A DNA stretch of 64,000 bases from Serratia oryzae (GCF_001976145.1 NZ_MOXD01000003.1:124001-188000), one strand, 5' to 3'; counted from the stretch's first letter, positions 18,709-28,874 are shown. Notes: generated by a model from the sequence alone, not told the origin. Numbers and translations: made by a program.

Positions 18709-19491
18709 CCGTCGGGCGAAATGACGCCGTTGTGATAGCGTAACGGCATCTTGCCTAACATTGCGACATGTCACTATCATGCAGTCGTTCACAAACATGT
18801 TTAATCCTGCGTGCCTGTAAATACTTAGAACATCTGCATTTCCCTTCACACGCGCCTTTATGTTACTGCCAATCTATACCTACAAAAATTATGTAAAATG
18901 CTACGCTGAATGCCGCCTCACCATTGAAAAAACCGACATAAACCAGGATGAAAACCGCTTAACCCTATGTTAATAAAGTAAAAATCATGAGATTAATCCG
19001 AACACCTTTTTTCTTGGCTGGGAATCCCCCATGCGAACAACGATAAATAACGCAAATGAATTGAGGTAATTAATTGAATTAAAATGTTAAATTCAAATCA
19101 TTGATGCTTGCAACACACAAGTGACAATCAAAAGACAGCATATATTAAAGAAAAATTAACATTAAAATACTGTTTAATAATTATCCTACAAAGAAAAAAA
19201 CAGTCCTAATTCGGTTGTAGAACAATTAATCGGCGATGAACCAATCAATTAAGTAGCATATGATGTTATTGCGAATGGTGATCCAAACAGCAGGCACAAT
19301 AAGACAACTTAAGCTAAACTGATGAATTGTTAGGATGAAAAAATTTAGTCTGAAAAGTCATTGAGTAGTGTCAGTTTTATTGATAGAACTTGGCGTTCAT
19401 AAAATGTAATTCTTTTGTACCTTTTCAGCCTTAAAAACTCGGGCTTTTCTTATTACTACTGCAGTAAAACGGGTTTAAGTGGGAGTCTCAT
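18709..19491. promoter_or_regulatory. rcsA upstream region
   Basis: A 780-bp AT-rich region without genes. TAATAATTATCCTA at 19175-19188 resembles the RcsAB box (consensus TAAGAATATTCCTA) used for rcsA autoactivation in E. coli; the position, about 300 nt before ATG, is further out than in E. coli. No counterpart of the DsrA small RNA was recognised. Confidence 0.4.
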
Positions 19492-20121
19492 ATGTCAACA
19501 ATTATCATGGATTCATGTAGTTATACTAAGCTAGGACTGACTGATTATCTGGCCGCACATGGCATGAAGAAGCGCCATATTAGTGCAGTCACCGACATCG
19601 ATTCTTTGAATGAAAAATGTACCAAGCTTAAGCCGAACCTAGTCTTCTTGAACGAAGATTGCTTTATACATGAAGCCGATGCAACAGAAAGAATAAAACG
19701 GGTAATTTCTCAGCACCCCGATACGTTATTCTTTATCTTCATGGCGATCACCAATGTACATTTCGACGATTATTTATACGTGCGTAAAAACGTTATCATT
19801 TCGTCAAAATCCATCAAGCCAGAAACAATGAGCCAGCTGCTGACTCACTACCTTGAGAAAAAAACGACTCGCCCTGAAAAAAACTCGCTCGACCAGACTC
19901 CGGTGACGCTCAGCCAGACCGAGTCCAATATGCTACGCATGTGGATGTCCGGCCAGGGAACCATTCAGATCTCCGATCAGATGCAGATCAAAGCAAAAAC
20001 GGTCTCTTCCCATAAGGGCAATATCAAAAGAAAAATCAAAACACACAACAAGCAGATTATTTATCATGTTGTTCGCTTAACCGACACTCTGACTAATGGC
20101 ATATTCGTTAACAACCGCTGA
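19492..20121 (+). CDS. rcsA: RcsA, colanic acid capsule co-activator
   Basis: RcsA pairs with RcsB to activate capsule genes and to repress flhDC. The 209-residue sequence matches RcsA closely: start [20 protein letters not shown], middle [10 protein letters not shown] and [20 protein letters not shown], and the LuxR-type DNA-binding domain with [20 protein letters not shown] and [20 protein letters not shown]. The pseudo-receiver domain lacks a phosphorylation site, as known for RcsA. GGGAG lies before ATG. It is followed convergently by dsrB, as in E. coli. Confidence 0.97.
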   Translation: MSTIIMDSCSYTKLGLTDYLAAHGMKKRHISAVTDIDSLNEKCTKLKPNLVFLNEDCFIHEADATERIKRVISQHPDTLFFIFMAITNVHFDDYLYVRKNVIISSKSIKPETMSQLLTHYLEKKTTRPEKNSLDQTPVTLSQTESNMLRMWMSGQGTIQISDQMQIKAKTVSSHKGNIKRKIKTHNKQIIYHVVRLTDTLTNGIFVNNR

Positions 20122-20324
20122 TCCGGCTCGCGCCACAATCTCACAGGCTGTTTTGCTGTGAGGCCAAACAAGCGCTCTGCTGGAGCCTTTCTCCAGCAAA
20201 ATCGAAATACCTGTTCGCATCGACACGTTTTGTCCTGTCGCAACGGGTATTCCCGTTTAATTGTTAATCCTGATATCTGCTAAGAAGGTGTCTGTCAGCT
20301 AAAAATTCGCCATGAGCCGGGCGG

Positions 20325-20525
20325 TTACTTCTGTTCTGCGGAACGCAATTCAACGAAAGTCCCATCGCGACTGTCGATCTCATTGAAGAACCATATACCC
20401 GCAGGATAATCATCCAGTGCCACCAGATACATTGTGCCTTCATTAAATACCTCTACTGCCAGCACAACGCCTTCACGACGTGGACCACCGTCAGTTTTCA
20501 CCGTCACCAGATCGTTAACTTTCAT
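20325..20525 (-). CDS. dsrB: DsrB
   Basis: 66 residues, starting [20 protein letters not shown] and containing [20 protein letters not shown], which is the DsrB sequence. Its function is unknown. In E. coli dsrB lies next to rcsA/dsrA, as here. GAGG precedes the start. Two small hairpins between rcsA and dsrB (20140-20162 and 20178-20198) lack clear U-runs and are only weak terminator candidates. Confidence 0.93.
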   Translation of the reverse strand: MKVNDLVTVKTDGGPRREGVVLAVEVFNEGTMYLVALDDYPAGIWFFNEIDSRDGTFVELRSAEQK

Positions 20526-20691
20526 GATAACCTCATCATTTATCGTGATTATCAGCGCATGGCAGAATCGCCCAAGCTCCGCTCCCAGGCTACACCACGC
20601 CCAGACAATTATTCTAAACCGTTAAAGCTTAGCAGAGCACCGCCACACGATTTTCACTGTTCTGACATTTTGCCCAGCAAATTGCAGGCAC

Positions 20692-20718
20692 AAAAAAACC
20701 CGCCTTGGCGGGTTTTTT
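20692..20718 (-). terminator. Terminator of the cold-shock gene
   Basis: Hairpin with CCCGCC (20699-20704) and GGCGGG (20707-20712), preceded and followed by A/T runs. On the minus strand the stem is followed by seven T, 17 nt after the csp stop; on the plus strand it is followed by six T, so it could work in both directions. Confidence 0.9.
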
Positions 20719-20735
20719 CAATCAGCAAAAGCCGA

Positions 20736-20948
20736 TTAGATAGCGGTAACGTTAGCCGCTGACGGACCTTTAGCACCGTTCTCGATAGAGAACTGTACGT
20801 TCTGGCCTTCAGCCAGGGTCTTGAAACCTTGATCTTGGATAGCAGAGAAGTGTACGAATACATCTTTGCTGCCGTCTGCTGGAGTAATGAAACCGAAACC
20901 TTTAGATTCGTTGAACCACTTCACTTGACCTTTGATCATGTTAGACAT
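20736..20948 (-). CDS. cspE: Cold-shock-domain protein, CspE/CspC type
   Basis: 70-residue single cold-shock domain with both RNA-binding motifs: [20 protein letters not shown] (RNP1 KGFGFI) and [10 protein letters not shown] (RNP2 VFVHF). The end [13 protein letters not shown] is typical. Such proteins bind single-stranded RNA, melt hairpins and stabilise transcripts. Start set at 20948 (MSNMIKG) after AAGGAATTAGAC; the frame from 20963 would add five residues not seen in the family. Whether it is cspE or cspC cannot be decided from this alone. Confidence 0.88.
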   Translation of the reverse strand: MSNMIKGQVKWFNESKGFGFITPADGSKDVFVHFSAIQDQGFKTLAEGQNVQFSIENGAKGPSAANVTAI

Positions 20949-21405
20949 GTCTAATTCCTTCAATAATAAATTTAAGCCGCCATGGGCATGTTATAGCCGG
21001 TCATCAGTTACTTATGGAGGCACTAGAAAGGAAATTCGTCAGTGAAGAGCTATCTAGGATAACGCTTTAAATTTGAACTACTTTACTCAAAATGTCGTGC
21101 ATAAATAGGTCTGTACCACAGGCCGGTAAGCATTACCTCATGACCGGCGTTGAATAGCAACTCTTTTTTGCCTCACATGAGCAGAAACCGGGGCGACTGC
21201 ACAGTATTCGACCCAAAATGCCGGAATTATAGGCACTTTCTTAGCAATACAGAGAATGATGAGCGTTGGCCCCAAAAACCCTGATCCTCTCAAGGAGCGC
21301 CCTATCTCCTACATACCGCGGCGGTTATTCCTATAAAATAATACCGTTCCGTCGGCGTATCCCTGAATCGGGCATTTTCCCGATTCCCTATAGAAGGAGA
21401 ATGGC
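20949..21405. other. Intergenic region between csp gene and oxidoreductase
   Basis: Holds the promoter and leader of the cold-shock gene on the minus strand and the promoter of the quinone oxidoreductase on the plus strand (AAGGAG before 21406). No further gene or structured element was recognised. Confidence 0.4.
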
Positions 21406-22413
21406 ATGTCAACCAATACACCACCGCCTAATACCATGAAAGTTATCGAAATCAGCCAGCCCGGAGGGCCAGAGGTTCTCGTGCTCGCAGAACGCTCGCT
21501 CCCTGCGCTGGCACCCGGTGAAATATTAGTGAAAGTTGCCGCAGCCGGGGTCAACCGCCCCGATGTCATGCAGCGCCTCGGGCAATACGCACCACCACCG
21601 GGGGCCTCTGATATTCCAGGGCTTGAGATGGCAGGGGATGTGATTGCGGTCGGCAGCGGAGTGCAGCGCTACGCACCTGGCGACCAGGTTTGTGCGCTGA
21701 TCGCCGGGGGTGGCTATGCGCAATATTGCAAAGTACATGAGAGCAATGCGTTACCAGTGCCGAAGGGGTTCAGTATGATTGAGGCCGCTGCTATCCCAGA
21801 AACCTTCTTCACCGTTTGGGTGAATGTCTTTCAACGCGGCCATCTGCAAGCCGGGGAAACGGTGCTGATTCATGGTGGGACTTCCGGGATCGGCACAGTA
21901 GCCACCATGTTGGCGAAAACGTTCGGTGCGCACGTCATCACCACGGTAGGTTCGGAGGAAAAGCGCCAGGCCAGCCTGGCTCTCGGGGCCGACGTAGCCA
22001 TTAATTACCACTGCGAAGATTTCGTTGAGCATACGAAACGCGCCACCGATGGCAAAGGCGCGAACGTGATTGTCGATCTGATTGCCGGTGATTATGTCGC
22101 CAAGAATTATCAGGCCGCCGCAATGGATGGCCGTATCGTGCAGATCGGAACCCAGCACGGCGTGATCAAAGAACTTAATCTGATGCCATTGCTGCTTAAA
22201 CGCCTCACCCACACCGGTTCGACCTTGCGGGCACGCAGCGTGGAAGACAAAGCGCAGATCGCCGCCGAATTAGAGCAAAAGGTGTGGCCATTATTGGAAC
22301 GCGGTGCGTTAAAACCGCAGATTTTCAAGACATTCCCACTGGAACAGGCCGCACGGGCACATGCGCTGATGGAATCCAGCGTTCATATTGGCAAGATCGT
22401 CTTAGTGCCTTGA
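21406..22413 (+). CDS. NAD(P)H-quinone oxidoreductase, PIG3-like
   Basis: 335-residue zinc-free medium-chain reductase of the quinone oxidoreductase/PIG3 branch. Seen: AAGVNRPDVMQRLGQY, PGLEMAGDVIAVG, AGGGYAQYC, ETFFTVWVNVF, and the nucleotide loop HGGTSGIGTVATMLAKTFGA; the end RAHALMESSVHIGKIVLV is typical. It probably reduces quinones with NADPH. Single gene with its own ribosome site. It is followed convergently by the GlsB/YeaQ gene. Confidence 0.9.
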   Translation: MSTNTPPPNTMKVIEISQPGGPEVLVLAERSLPALAPGEILVKVAAAGVNRPDVMQRLGQYAPPPGASDIPGLEMAGDVIAVGSGVQRYAPGDQVCALIAGGGYAQYCKVHESNALPVPKGFSMIEAAAIPETFFTVWVNVFQRGHLQAGETVLIHGGTSGIGTVATMLAKTFGAHVITTVGSEEKRQASLALGADVAINYHCEDFVEHTKRATDGKGANVIVDLIAGDYVAKNYQAAAMDGRIVQIGTQHGVIKELNLMPLLLKRLTHTGSTLRARSVEDKAQIAAELEQKVWPLLERGALKPQIFKTFPLEQAARAHALMESSVHIGKIVLVP

Positions 22414-22534
22414 AAACCAATCCCTGCGGGCTTCCGCCGGCAGGGAACATCAACAGCATAGGTTTTTACATTCACTTTCTGATCGATGGGCAAAGAAAAG
22501 GGCCGCCGCAGCGACCCCGTTAATCACTATCTGG

Positions 22535-22783
22535 CTAGCTCCTGACCTTTCTGTAGATAAGCAGCACCACCAGAGCACCGACAACGGCCACCACAAAGCT
22601 GCCGAGATTGAAGCCATCGACTCGGCCCATACCGAAGAAGGTACTGATATAACCACCGACAACCGCCCCGATAATCCCCAAGATGACAGTCATGATAAAA
22701 CCACCACCATCTTTGCCTGGCATAATCCACTTAGCCAGAATACCGGCAATTAACCCAAAAATGATCCAGGAAATGATACCCAT
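22535..22783 (-). CDS. GlsB/YeaQ/YmgE-family membrane protein
   Basis: 82 residues with three hydrophobic helices rich in glycine: MGIISWIIFGLIAGILAKWI, then GKDGGGFIMTVILGIIGAVV and LGSFVVAVVGALVVLLIYRK. These match the transglycosylase-associated/GlsB family of small stress-related inner-membrane proteins. CGGGAGAG precedes the start. Molecular role is not known. Confidence 0.92.
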   Translation of the reverse strand: MGIISWIIFGLIAGILAKWIMPGKDGGGFIMTVILGIIGAVVGGYISTFFGMGRVDGFNLGSFVVAVVGALVVLLIYRKVRS

Positions 22784-23189
22784 TTTTACTCTCCCGATTT
22801 ATTTTCTGACTAAAAAACCAATCACCAAGCCAACATCAGCACCGCCCCCCATCGGATGCTGTTTTTTTAGGAACAATTGACTAACATTTCATATCATTAA
22901 CGCGACACAACCTGAAAGCTGCTGACAAACTGCCATACAGAACCAATACTGACTGAACCTTACCTACTGATGTTCCCCGTAAAAAGTACTTCCAAGCGGC
23001 CAATTAACCGGGGGAATATCTGCAATAATTTGTATCTGCATGTTATTACTATAGTAAAAACTCAGCACTTTACTTAGTTATCAACGACAGATTTTTGGTT
23101 GTATAAAATTTATGCTAATGTCATTTCCAGCAGGCATAACAAGCTATACTTGGCATATGCGCAACGGACTCAATGATGGGGATCGCGCC
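22784..23189. other. Intergenic region before a small ORF
   Basis: No gene recognised. TATACT at about 23142 may be a -10 element for the small ORF at 23190; no clear -35 element was seen. Confidence 0.35.
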
Positions 23190-23279
23190 ATGAGTAACAC
23201 ATCTTTCATACTGTTTCTGGTCCTAGTCTATGCACTAGCCGCAGTGTGGGATGGTTCAGCCGCATTGCTATTTATGTGA
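23190..23279 (+). CDS. Candidate 29-aa membrane microprotein
   Basis: ATG follows ATGGGGATCGCGCC, with GGGG about 8 nt before. The product starts MSNTSFILFLVLVYALAAVW and ends DGSAALLFM, a single hydrophobic helix with no charged residue inside it. Two hairpins follow at once: ATCCTATC/GATAGGAT overlapping the stop (23279-23296) and a terminator with nine or more T. A tight unit of ribosome site, hydrophobic ORF and terminator is what enterobacterial small membrane proteins look like. I do not recognise it as one of the named ones. Confidence 0.6.
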   Translation: MSNTSFILFLVLVYALAAVWDGSAALLFM

Positions 23280-23305
23280 TCCTATCCAGATAGGATTGTT
23301 CATCA

Positions 23306-23332
23306 CGGTGAGTATTCACCGGTTTTTTTTTT
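23306..23332 (+). terminator. Terminator after the 29-aa ORF
   Basis: CGGTGA (23306-23311), loop GTAT, TCACCG (23316-23321), then a run of T to 23332. Classical intrinsic terminator in the plus direction. Confidence 0.9.
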
Positions 23333-23479
23333 GCCCCTGATTTCTCTCAACAAACAATAGCTCTCGCTTCTCAGCCTACCTCGATCACCCTCCTTTTCTA
23401 GCTACTCTTACGGGCGTCTACACTTAGTGATGCTACCGCCCGCAAATTTAAGCGCTCTCCATTAACCGAGGTTATGATC

Positions 23480-23896
23480 ATGTTGATTCAACCCTATCTG
23501 TTTTTCAGCGGTAACTGTGAACAGGCAATCAATTTCTATGCCCAGCAACTGGGCGGTAACATCGTTGTAATGATGCGCTATAAGGATATGCCAGCGACAG
23601 ACCAGCAAAATGGCCCGCCCAATGTCGATCCGGAAGCCATCATGCATGTACGGCTGGAGATCGGTAACAACGTCATCATGGCGTCAGACAGTTGCCCGGC
23701 GGCACCCGGTGAGCTAGCGCATAAAGGTTATTCGCTGTCACTCAAGTTAGATGATGTCAGCCAAGGCCGCGATTTATTCACTCGCCTGGCAGAAGGTGGC
23801 AGCGTTAATATGCCGTTCCAGCCCACCTTCTGGGCCAAAGGCTTTGGCATGCTGACGGATCAATTTGGCGTTAACTGGATGATTAACGTTGAATAG
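23480..23896 (+). CDS. VOC-superfamily protein, PhnB/YjdN-like
   Basis: 138-residue glyoxalase/bleomycin-resistance-fold protein: LIQPYLFFSGNCEQAINFYA, HVRLEIGNNVIMASD and the end MLTDQFGVNWMINV match the PhnB/YjdN (3-demethylubiquinone methyltransferase-like) group. The ATG at 23480 is preferred because GAGG lies 8 nt before it; an in-frame ATG at 23474 is too close to that site. Substrate unknown. Confidence 0.88.
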   Translation: MLIQPYLFFSGNCEQAINFYAQQLGGNIVVMMRYKDMPATDQQNGPPNVDPEAIMHVRLEIGNNVIMASDSCPAAPGELAHKGYSLSLKLDDVSQGRDLFTRLAEGGSVNMPFQPTFWAKGFGMLTDQFGVNWMINVE

Positions 23897-23960
23897 CGAT
23901 ACCACAGAAACGATGCCTTTCTCACATGAAAGACACCGTGTTCAGTGAGCGCAAACAGGA

Positions 23961-26039
23961 TCAAGGCACATCGACCGCCGGGAAGTCCCCTTCCTGCCGA
24001 GCCACCAGCGTCAGAATGCTGTATAACGCCACTGCCTGCTGGTGCTGGTTAAACACCTGCACATCCCACACTACCACACCGTGTGGGCGATCTTCTGCGG
24101 TTTTTTGCGGTTTACGGATTTTCTTCTTGCAGGTTAACCGCACCTGAATAGTGTCACCGATCTTCACCGGTTCGATAAAGCGCAGGTTTTCCATGCCGTA
24201 GTTGGCAATCACTGGCCCGACGCCGGGATCGACAAACAGCCCTGCCGCTGCCGATACCACGAAATAGCCATGTGCAACCCGCTCACCAAACAGCGATTCT
24301 GCGGCACCGATCTTATCCATATGCGCATAGAAATGGTCGCCACTCAGGCAGGCAAAATTGACGATATCGGCTTCGGTAATGGTACGGCGGGCGGTCAACA
24401 GGCTTTCGCCAATCTGCAACTGCTCAAAGTATTTACGGAACGGATGCACCGGTTCCTCAACCGCCTTGGCACCGCGCACCCATTCACGACCAATCGCCGC
24501 CAACATGGCCGGGCTGCCTTGGATCGCCGTCCGTTGCATATAGTGTTTTACCGCGCGTAACCCCCCTAACTCCTCGCCACCACCGGCCCGCCCTGGGCCA
24601 CCGTGTACCAACAGCGGCAGCGGTGAACCATGGCCGGTAGATTCGGCCGCAGCATGACGATCCAATACCAGCATACGGCCATGAGCACAGGCCGTAGCGC
24701 GGATAAAACGGGTTGCTAGCGCTTCATCGGCGGTAATCAGCGACCCAGCCAGGCTCCCTTGCCCCAAGAGTGCCAATTCAATCGCCTGTTGGGTACTCTG
24801 ATAAGGCATCAGCGTTGCCACCGGGCCAAATGCCTCGGTGCCGTGCACTGCCTGATGGGCAAAGGGATCGGCACAATACAGCAGGGTGATCGGGTAAAAT
24901 GCGCCCTCGTGCGCACGTTCACCGGCAATCGTCAGCTTATCCAACGCGCTACCACACAAGGCTTCACAGCCGTTTTGCAGCAGAAACGCCACTTTCTGCT
25001 GCACATCGTCGCGCTGCTCCTGATCGACCAGCGCCCCCATACGCACCTGTTCCAGTTGCGGATCGCCAATCTGCACGCCCGCCAAGCGCTGCAGCAGCGC
25101 CTGTTGTACCTCGGCGATTCGTGCTGCGGGCACGATAATGCGCCGGATGGCGGTACATTTCTGCCCGGCTTTGCTGGTCATCTCACGGCAAACTTCTTTG
25201 ATAAACAGCGCAAACTCCGGCATATCTGGTGTGACATCTTCCCCCAGCACGCAACAGTTAAGCGAATCGGCTTCCATGGTGAACGCGATAGATTTTTCCA
25301 GCAAGCGCGGGTGAGAACGCAGCTTTTGCCCAGTTTGCGCCGAACCGGTGAACGTCACGGCATCCTGATAATCGAGATGATCGAACATATCGCCAACGCC
25401 GCCGCAGACCAGTTGCAAAGCCCCTTCCGGCACCAGCCCGCTGTCAATCATCAGCTTCACCATCGCCTGGGTCAGTTGCGCCGTTGCGGTAGCCGGTTTG
25501 ATGATCGCGGGCATCCCCGCCAGCCAGGTGGGCGCCAGTTTTTCCAGCATGCCCCAGCAAGGGAAGTTAAACGCATTGATATGCAACGCTACACCAGGGC
25601 GCGAGGTCAGCACATGTCGCGCGGCAAACTGCGCCTGCTTGGAAAGCGGGATCAACTCATCTTCCGGCCACAGTGTGTCATCGGGCAATTCACGCCCGGC
25701 CAACCCGGCATAGGAGAACAGCGTCGCGATCCCCCCTTCAATATCGACCCAACTATCGTTACGCGTGGCACCGGTCTGGTAAGAAATGTCATACAGCGCC
25801 TCTTTGTGCGCTAACAGGTGTTTGGCTACGGCTTTCATCATCTGGGCGCGCTGCTGGAAGGTCATTTGTGCCAATGCCTTACCCCCCGTTTCACGCGCAT
25901 AATTCAGGCTGGCCGCCAACGGCAGCCCATCTGAACACACCTGATACAAAGGTTCGCCGGTGATAGCATGATGGATTTCACGGGCTTTTCCTTGGCCGTA
26001 CATCCAGCCGCCAGAGAGATAACTGTATAACTGCTGCAT
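23961..26039 (-). CDS. paaZ: PaaZ, oxepin-CoA hydrolase / semialdehyde dehydrogenase
   Basis: Bifunctional fusion that opens the oxepin-CoA ring and oxidises the resulting aldehyde to 3-oxo-5,6-dehydrosuberyl-CoA. Residues 1-~520 are an aldehyde dehydrogenase (catalytic Cys in [12 protein letters not shown], Glu in FTMEADSLN). Residues ~535-690 are a MaoC/R-hydratase domain with the dyad in [12 protein letters not shown] and [16 protein letters not shown]. 692 residues, near the usual 681. GGAGGAG precedes ATG. It is transcribed away from paaA across a shared control region, the E. coli arrangement. Confidence 0.96.
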   Translation of the reverse strand: MQQLYSYLSGGWMYGQGKAREIHHAITGEPLYQVCSDGLPLAASLNYARETGGKALAQMTFQQRAQMMKAVAKHLLAHKEALYDISYQTGATRNDSWVDIEGGIATLFSYAGLAGRELPDDTLWPEDELIPLSKQAQFAARHVLTSRPGVALHINAFNFPCWGMLEKLAPTWLAGMPAIIKPATATAQLTQAMVKLMIDSGLVPEGALQLVCGGVGDMFDHLDYQDAVTFTGSAQTGQKLRSHPRLLEKSIAFTMEADSLNCCVLGEDVTPDMPEFALFIKEVCREMTSKAGQKCTAIRRIIVPAARIAEVQQALLQRLAGVQIGDPQLEQVRMGALVDQEQRDDVQQKVAFLLQNGCEALCGSALDKLTIAGERAHEGAFYPITLLYCADPFAHQAVHGTEAFGPVATLMPYQSTQQAIELALLGQGSLAGSLITADEALATRFIRATACAHGRMLVLDRHAAAESTGHGSPLPLLVHGGPGRAGGGEELGGLRAVKHYMQRTAIQGSPAMLAAIGREWVRGAKAVEEPVHPFRKYFEQLQIGESLLTARRTITEADIVNFACLSGDHFYAHMDKIGAAESLFGERVAHGYFVVSAAAGLFVDPGVGPVIANYGMENLRFIEPVKIGDTIQVRLTCKKKIRKPQKTAEDRPHGVVVWDVQVFNQHQQAVALYSILTLVARQEGDFPAVDVP

Positions 26040-26356
26040 TGGCTCCTCCAGAATTCATAAATAGACCAAACAAAGCTTAATTACGTATCACATATTTTTC
26101 ACTCCTCGCCAAGTTAAAATTTAACAAAAATAAAACACCTCCGAGAAAAATCGCTCTTCCCCTCTAAATAGCTCGCAACGGCATAATTTAAACATCATTT
26201 AAAAACAATAAATTAATAACAAATCCTGTGATGAGTATCGCAAAACCGCACCTATGCCATTTGATCTTATTGTTATCAACTTGTAACTTCATGGCTATGC
26301 AAAGTGATTCACATTTTTGCGGTTAAACTAAAAAATACGAATCAACAGAGGCAAGC
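26040..26356. promoter_or_regulatory. Divergent paaZ/paaA control region with paired PaaX-like sites
   Basis: TGATTC at 26305-26310 and its inverted copy GAATCA at 26339-26344 sit in sequence contexts (AAAGTGATTCACATT and, reversed, TTGATTCGTATT) that resemble the 15-bp PaaX operator. They lie just ahead of paaA (start 26357), so PaaX bound there would block its promoter until phenylacetyl-CoA releases it. The remainder is AT-rich and should hold the paaZ promoter. Confidence 0.6.
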
Positions 26357-27295
26357 ATGATAACCGAAGCACAACATCAACAGCATTTTGACGACAAGAT
26401 TGCCGCAGATACCTCGATTGAAGCTAAAGACTGGATGCCGGATGCCTATCGCCAGAACCTGATCCGCCAAATCGGCCAGCATGCGCATTCCGAGGTGATC
26501 GGTATGCTGCCGGAAGCCAACTGGCTGACGCGCGCGCCCACTCTGCGCCGCAAGGCGGTGTTACTGGCGAAGGTGCAGGACGAAGCCGGGCACGGCTTGT
26601 ATCTGTACAGCGCAGCGGAAACCCTCGGCTGCTCGCGCCAGGATATCTACCAAAAAATGCTCGCCGGGCAGATGAAATACTCCTCCATCTTCAACTACCC
26701 GACGCTGAACTGGGCAGACATTGGCGTTATCGGCTGGCTGGTGGACGGGGCCGCCATCGTCAACCAGGTCGCCCTGTGCCGCGCGTCTTACGGCCCCTAT
26801 GCCAGAGCGATGGTGAAAATCTGTAAAGAAGAGAGCTTCCACCAGCGTCAAGGCTACGAAGCCGTGATGGCGATGGCGCAAGGTAGCGCAGAACAAAGAG
26901 CCATGCTGCAGGATGCCATCAACCGTTTCTGGTGGCCGGTGCTGATGATGTTTGGCCCGAGCGATGCCGATTCTCCCCACAGCGCGCAGAGCATGGCCTG
27001 GAAGATCAAACGCCACAGCAACGACGAGCTGCGGCAGAAATTTATCGATAACACCGTGCCGCAGCTTGAGGCTCTGAGGATGAGCGCACCGGACCCCGAT
27101 CTCGCCTGGGATGAGGCCACGGGCCATTACCGCTGCGGCGAGATCGACTGGAACGAATTGTACGACGTCATCAAAGGCCGCGGGCAGTGCAACCACGAGC
27201 GCCTGCAGGCCAAGCACCGTGCCTGGGATGAAGGCAGTTGGGTACGGGATGGCGCGATGGCCCATGCCGCTAAACGTGCGGCAAACGCTGCTTAA
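26357..27295 (+). CDS. paaA: PaaA, phenylacetyl-CoA 1,2-epoxidase catalytic subunit
   Basis: Diiron catalytic subunit of the PaaABC(D)E epoxidase, which forms ring-1,2-epoxyphenylacetyl-CoA. 312 residues. Iron ligand motifs are visible as [16 protein letters not shown] and [15 protein letters not shown], both ExxH. The C-terminus ([20 protein letters not shown]) is typical. First gene of an eleven-gene same-strand run with short or overlapping junctions. Confidence 0.97.
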   Translation: MITEAQHQQHFDDKIAADTSIEAKDWMPDAYRQNLIRQIGQHAHSEVIGMLPEANWLTRAPTLRRKAVLLAKVQDEAGHGLYLYSAAETLGCSRQDIYQKMLAGQMKYSSIFNYPTLNWADIGVIGWLVDGAAIVNQVALCRASYGPYARAMVKICKEESFHQRQGYEAVMAMAQGSAEQRAMLQDAINRFWWPVLMMFGPSDADSPHSAQSMAWKIKRHSNDELRQKFIDNTVPQLEALRMSAPDPDLAWDEATGHYRCGEIDWNELYDVIKGRGQCNHERLQAKHRAWDEGSWVRDGAMAHAAKRAANAA

Positions 27296-27309
27296 ACGAG
27301 GAGAGAGAA

Positions 27310-27597
27310 ATGACTCACGCTGAATGGCCGCTGTATGAAGTGTTTATCCGCAGCAAGCAGGGCCTGGCACATCGGCACGTGGGCAGCCTGCATGCCGCAG
27401 ACGACCAGATGGCGTTGGAAAATGCCCGTGATGCCTACACCCGCCGCAATGAAGGCTGCTCGATCTGGGTGGTGCAGTCCTGCCATCTGGTGGCCTCACA
27501 GCCGGAAGACCGCGAGGCCTTCTTCGATCCGTCCGATGACAAGATTTACCGTCATCCGACGTTTTACACCATCCCCGACGGCATCAAGAACATGTAG
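27310..27597 (+). CDS. paaB: PaaB, epoxidase subunit
   Basis: Small 95-residue subunit of the phenylacetyl-CoA epoxidase; it has no metal centre and bridges subunits of the complex. WPLYEVFIRSKQGLAHRHVG and NARDAYTRRNEGCSIWVV are the family landmarks. It starts 15 nt after paaA with GAGGAGAG as ribosome site. Confidence 0.96.
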   Translation: MTHAEWPLYEVFIRSKQGLAHRHVGSLHAADDQMALENARDAYTRRNEGCSIWVVQSCHLVASQPEDREAFFDPSDDKIYRHPTFYTIPDGIKNM

Positions 27598-27606
27598 AGG
27601 CAGGCC

Positions 27607-28368
27607 ATGAAAACGATCACCGATGCCAAAATCACCTATGTCCTGCGCCAGGGCGACACACCGCTGATCCTGGCTCAACGCCTGTGTGCCTGGTGTGGCC
27701 ATGCGCCAGAGCTGGAGATCGATCTGGCGCTGGCCAATATCGGCCTGGACTTACTGGGGCAGGCGCGCAACTTTTTAGGTTATGCGGCGCAATTGGCCGG
27801 GCCAGGCTACAGCGAAGATCGCCTGGCATTTGGCCGTGACGAGCGCGAATTCCGTAATTTGCTGCTGGCCGAGCAACCCAACGGCGGTTTCAACGACACC
27901 TTGGTGCGTCAGTTCCTGTTGGATGCCTACCACGTGCTGCTGCACCGTGAGTTAAGCCGCAGCAAAGACAGCCAACTGGCCGCCATTGCCGCCAAATCGC
28001 TGAAAGAGGCCGAATACCACCTGCGTTTCAGCCGCGGCTGGATGATCCGCCTGGGCGATGGCAATGAAGTCAGCCACCAGAAAATCCAGCAATCATTAAA
28101 CGATCTGTGGCGCTTCACTGCCGAACTGTTCCACGCCGATGCGGTTGAGCTTGAACTGGCCGAACTGGGTATTGCCGTCGATCCACGCCAGTTGCAGGCG
28201 CCGTGGCAAGAGATGGTGAACAGCACCTTGCAGCAGGCCACGCTGGCGCTGCCTGCCGAACCTGCTTTTCGCCACGGCGGCAAGCAGGGGCAGCATAGTG
28301 AACATCTCGGTTTGATGCTGGCAGAAATGCAGTTCCTGCAACGCGCTTACCCGAACTGTAACTGGTAG
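27607..28368 (+). CDS. paaC: PaaC, epoxidase structural subunit
   Basis: 253 residues, ferritin-like fold related to PaaA but acting as the structural partner: APELEIDLALANIGLDLLGQ, LLHRELSRSKDSQLAAIAAK and SLKEAEYHLRFSRGWMIRLG. It pairs with PaaA in the core heterodimer. AGAGGCAGGCC precedes ATG; the next gene follows at 8 nt. Confidence 0.96.
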   Translation: MKTITDAKITYVLRQGDTPLILAQRLCAWCGHAPELEIDLALANIGLDLLGQARNFLGYAAQLAGPGYSEDRLAFGRDEREFRNLLLAEQPNGGFNDTLVRQFLLDAYHVLLHRELSRSKDSQLAAIAAKSLKEAEYHLRFSRGWMIRLGDGNEVSHQKIQQSLNDLWRFTAELFHADAVELELAELGIAVDPRQLQAPWQEMVNSTLQQATLALPAEPAFRHGGKQGQHSEHLGLMLAEMQFLQRAYPNCNW

Positions 28369-28376
28369 AGGCCAAC

Positions 28377-28874
28377 ATGCATATCTCCCAGCTACAGCCC
28401 GCAGAAATTCCGCAGATCTGGCACTGCCTGCAGCAGATCAGCGATCCGGAGCTACCGATACTGTCGATTACCGATCTCGGTATGGTGCGCAATGTAGAGC
28501 ACGATGGCACCGGTTGGCGCATCACCTTTACGCCGACCTATTCCGGTTGCCCAGCCACCGAGTTTCTGCTCAACGCCATTGAACAGACGCTGACCGCCGC
28601 CGGTTTCAGCCCGGTGAAGATCGTGATCAGCCTCAGCCCGGCCTGGACTACCGACTGGATGAATGCCGACGCCCGCCAACGGCTGCGGGAATACGGCGTT
28701 GCGCCACCGCAGGGGCAAAGCTGCGAAAAGCCGCTGACACCCAGCCCGGTACAATGCCCGCGTTGCGGCAGCACCACGACAGAAAAAATCAGTGAGTTCG
28801 GTTCTACCGCCTGCAAAGCGCTGTATCGCTGCTGCGCATGCCGGGAACCGTTCGACTACTTCAAGTGTATTTAG
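28377..28874 (+). CDS. paaD: PaaD, epoxidase maturation factor
   Basis: 165-residue MIP18/DUF59 protein, needed in other bacteria for an active epoxidase, probably in iron-sulfur assembly of PaaE. Seen: ISDPELPILSITDLGMVRNV and TPTYSGCPATEFL in the DUF59 part, then a C-terminal metal-binding part with CPRCGS, CKALYRCCACREPFDYFKC. Short spacing to paaC and paaE places it in the operon. Confidence 0.95.
   Translation: MHISQLQPAEIPQIWHCLQQISDPELPILSITDLGMVRNVEHDGTGWRITFTPTYSGCPATEFLLNAIEQTLTAAGFSPVKIVISLSPAWTTDWMNADARQRLREYGVAPPQGQSCEKPLTPSPVQCPRCGSTTTEKISEFGSTACKALYRCCACREPFDYFKCI

Noticed and set aside
20140..20198. Two hairpins after rcsA as a DsrA-like small RNA
   Set aside because: The sequence does not match what is known of DsrA, and there is no U-run terminator; treated as plain inverted repeats.
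24759..25814. 351-aa open frame on the plus strand
   Set aside because: Antisense to paaZ; rich in Arg/His/Gln with no domain, whereas paaZ has full ALDH and MaoC motifs.
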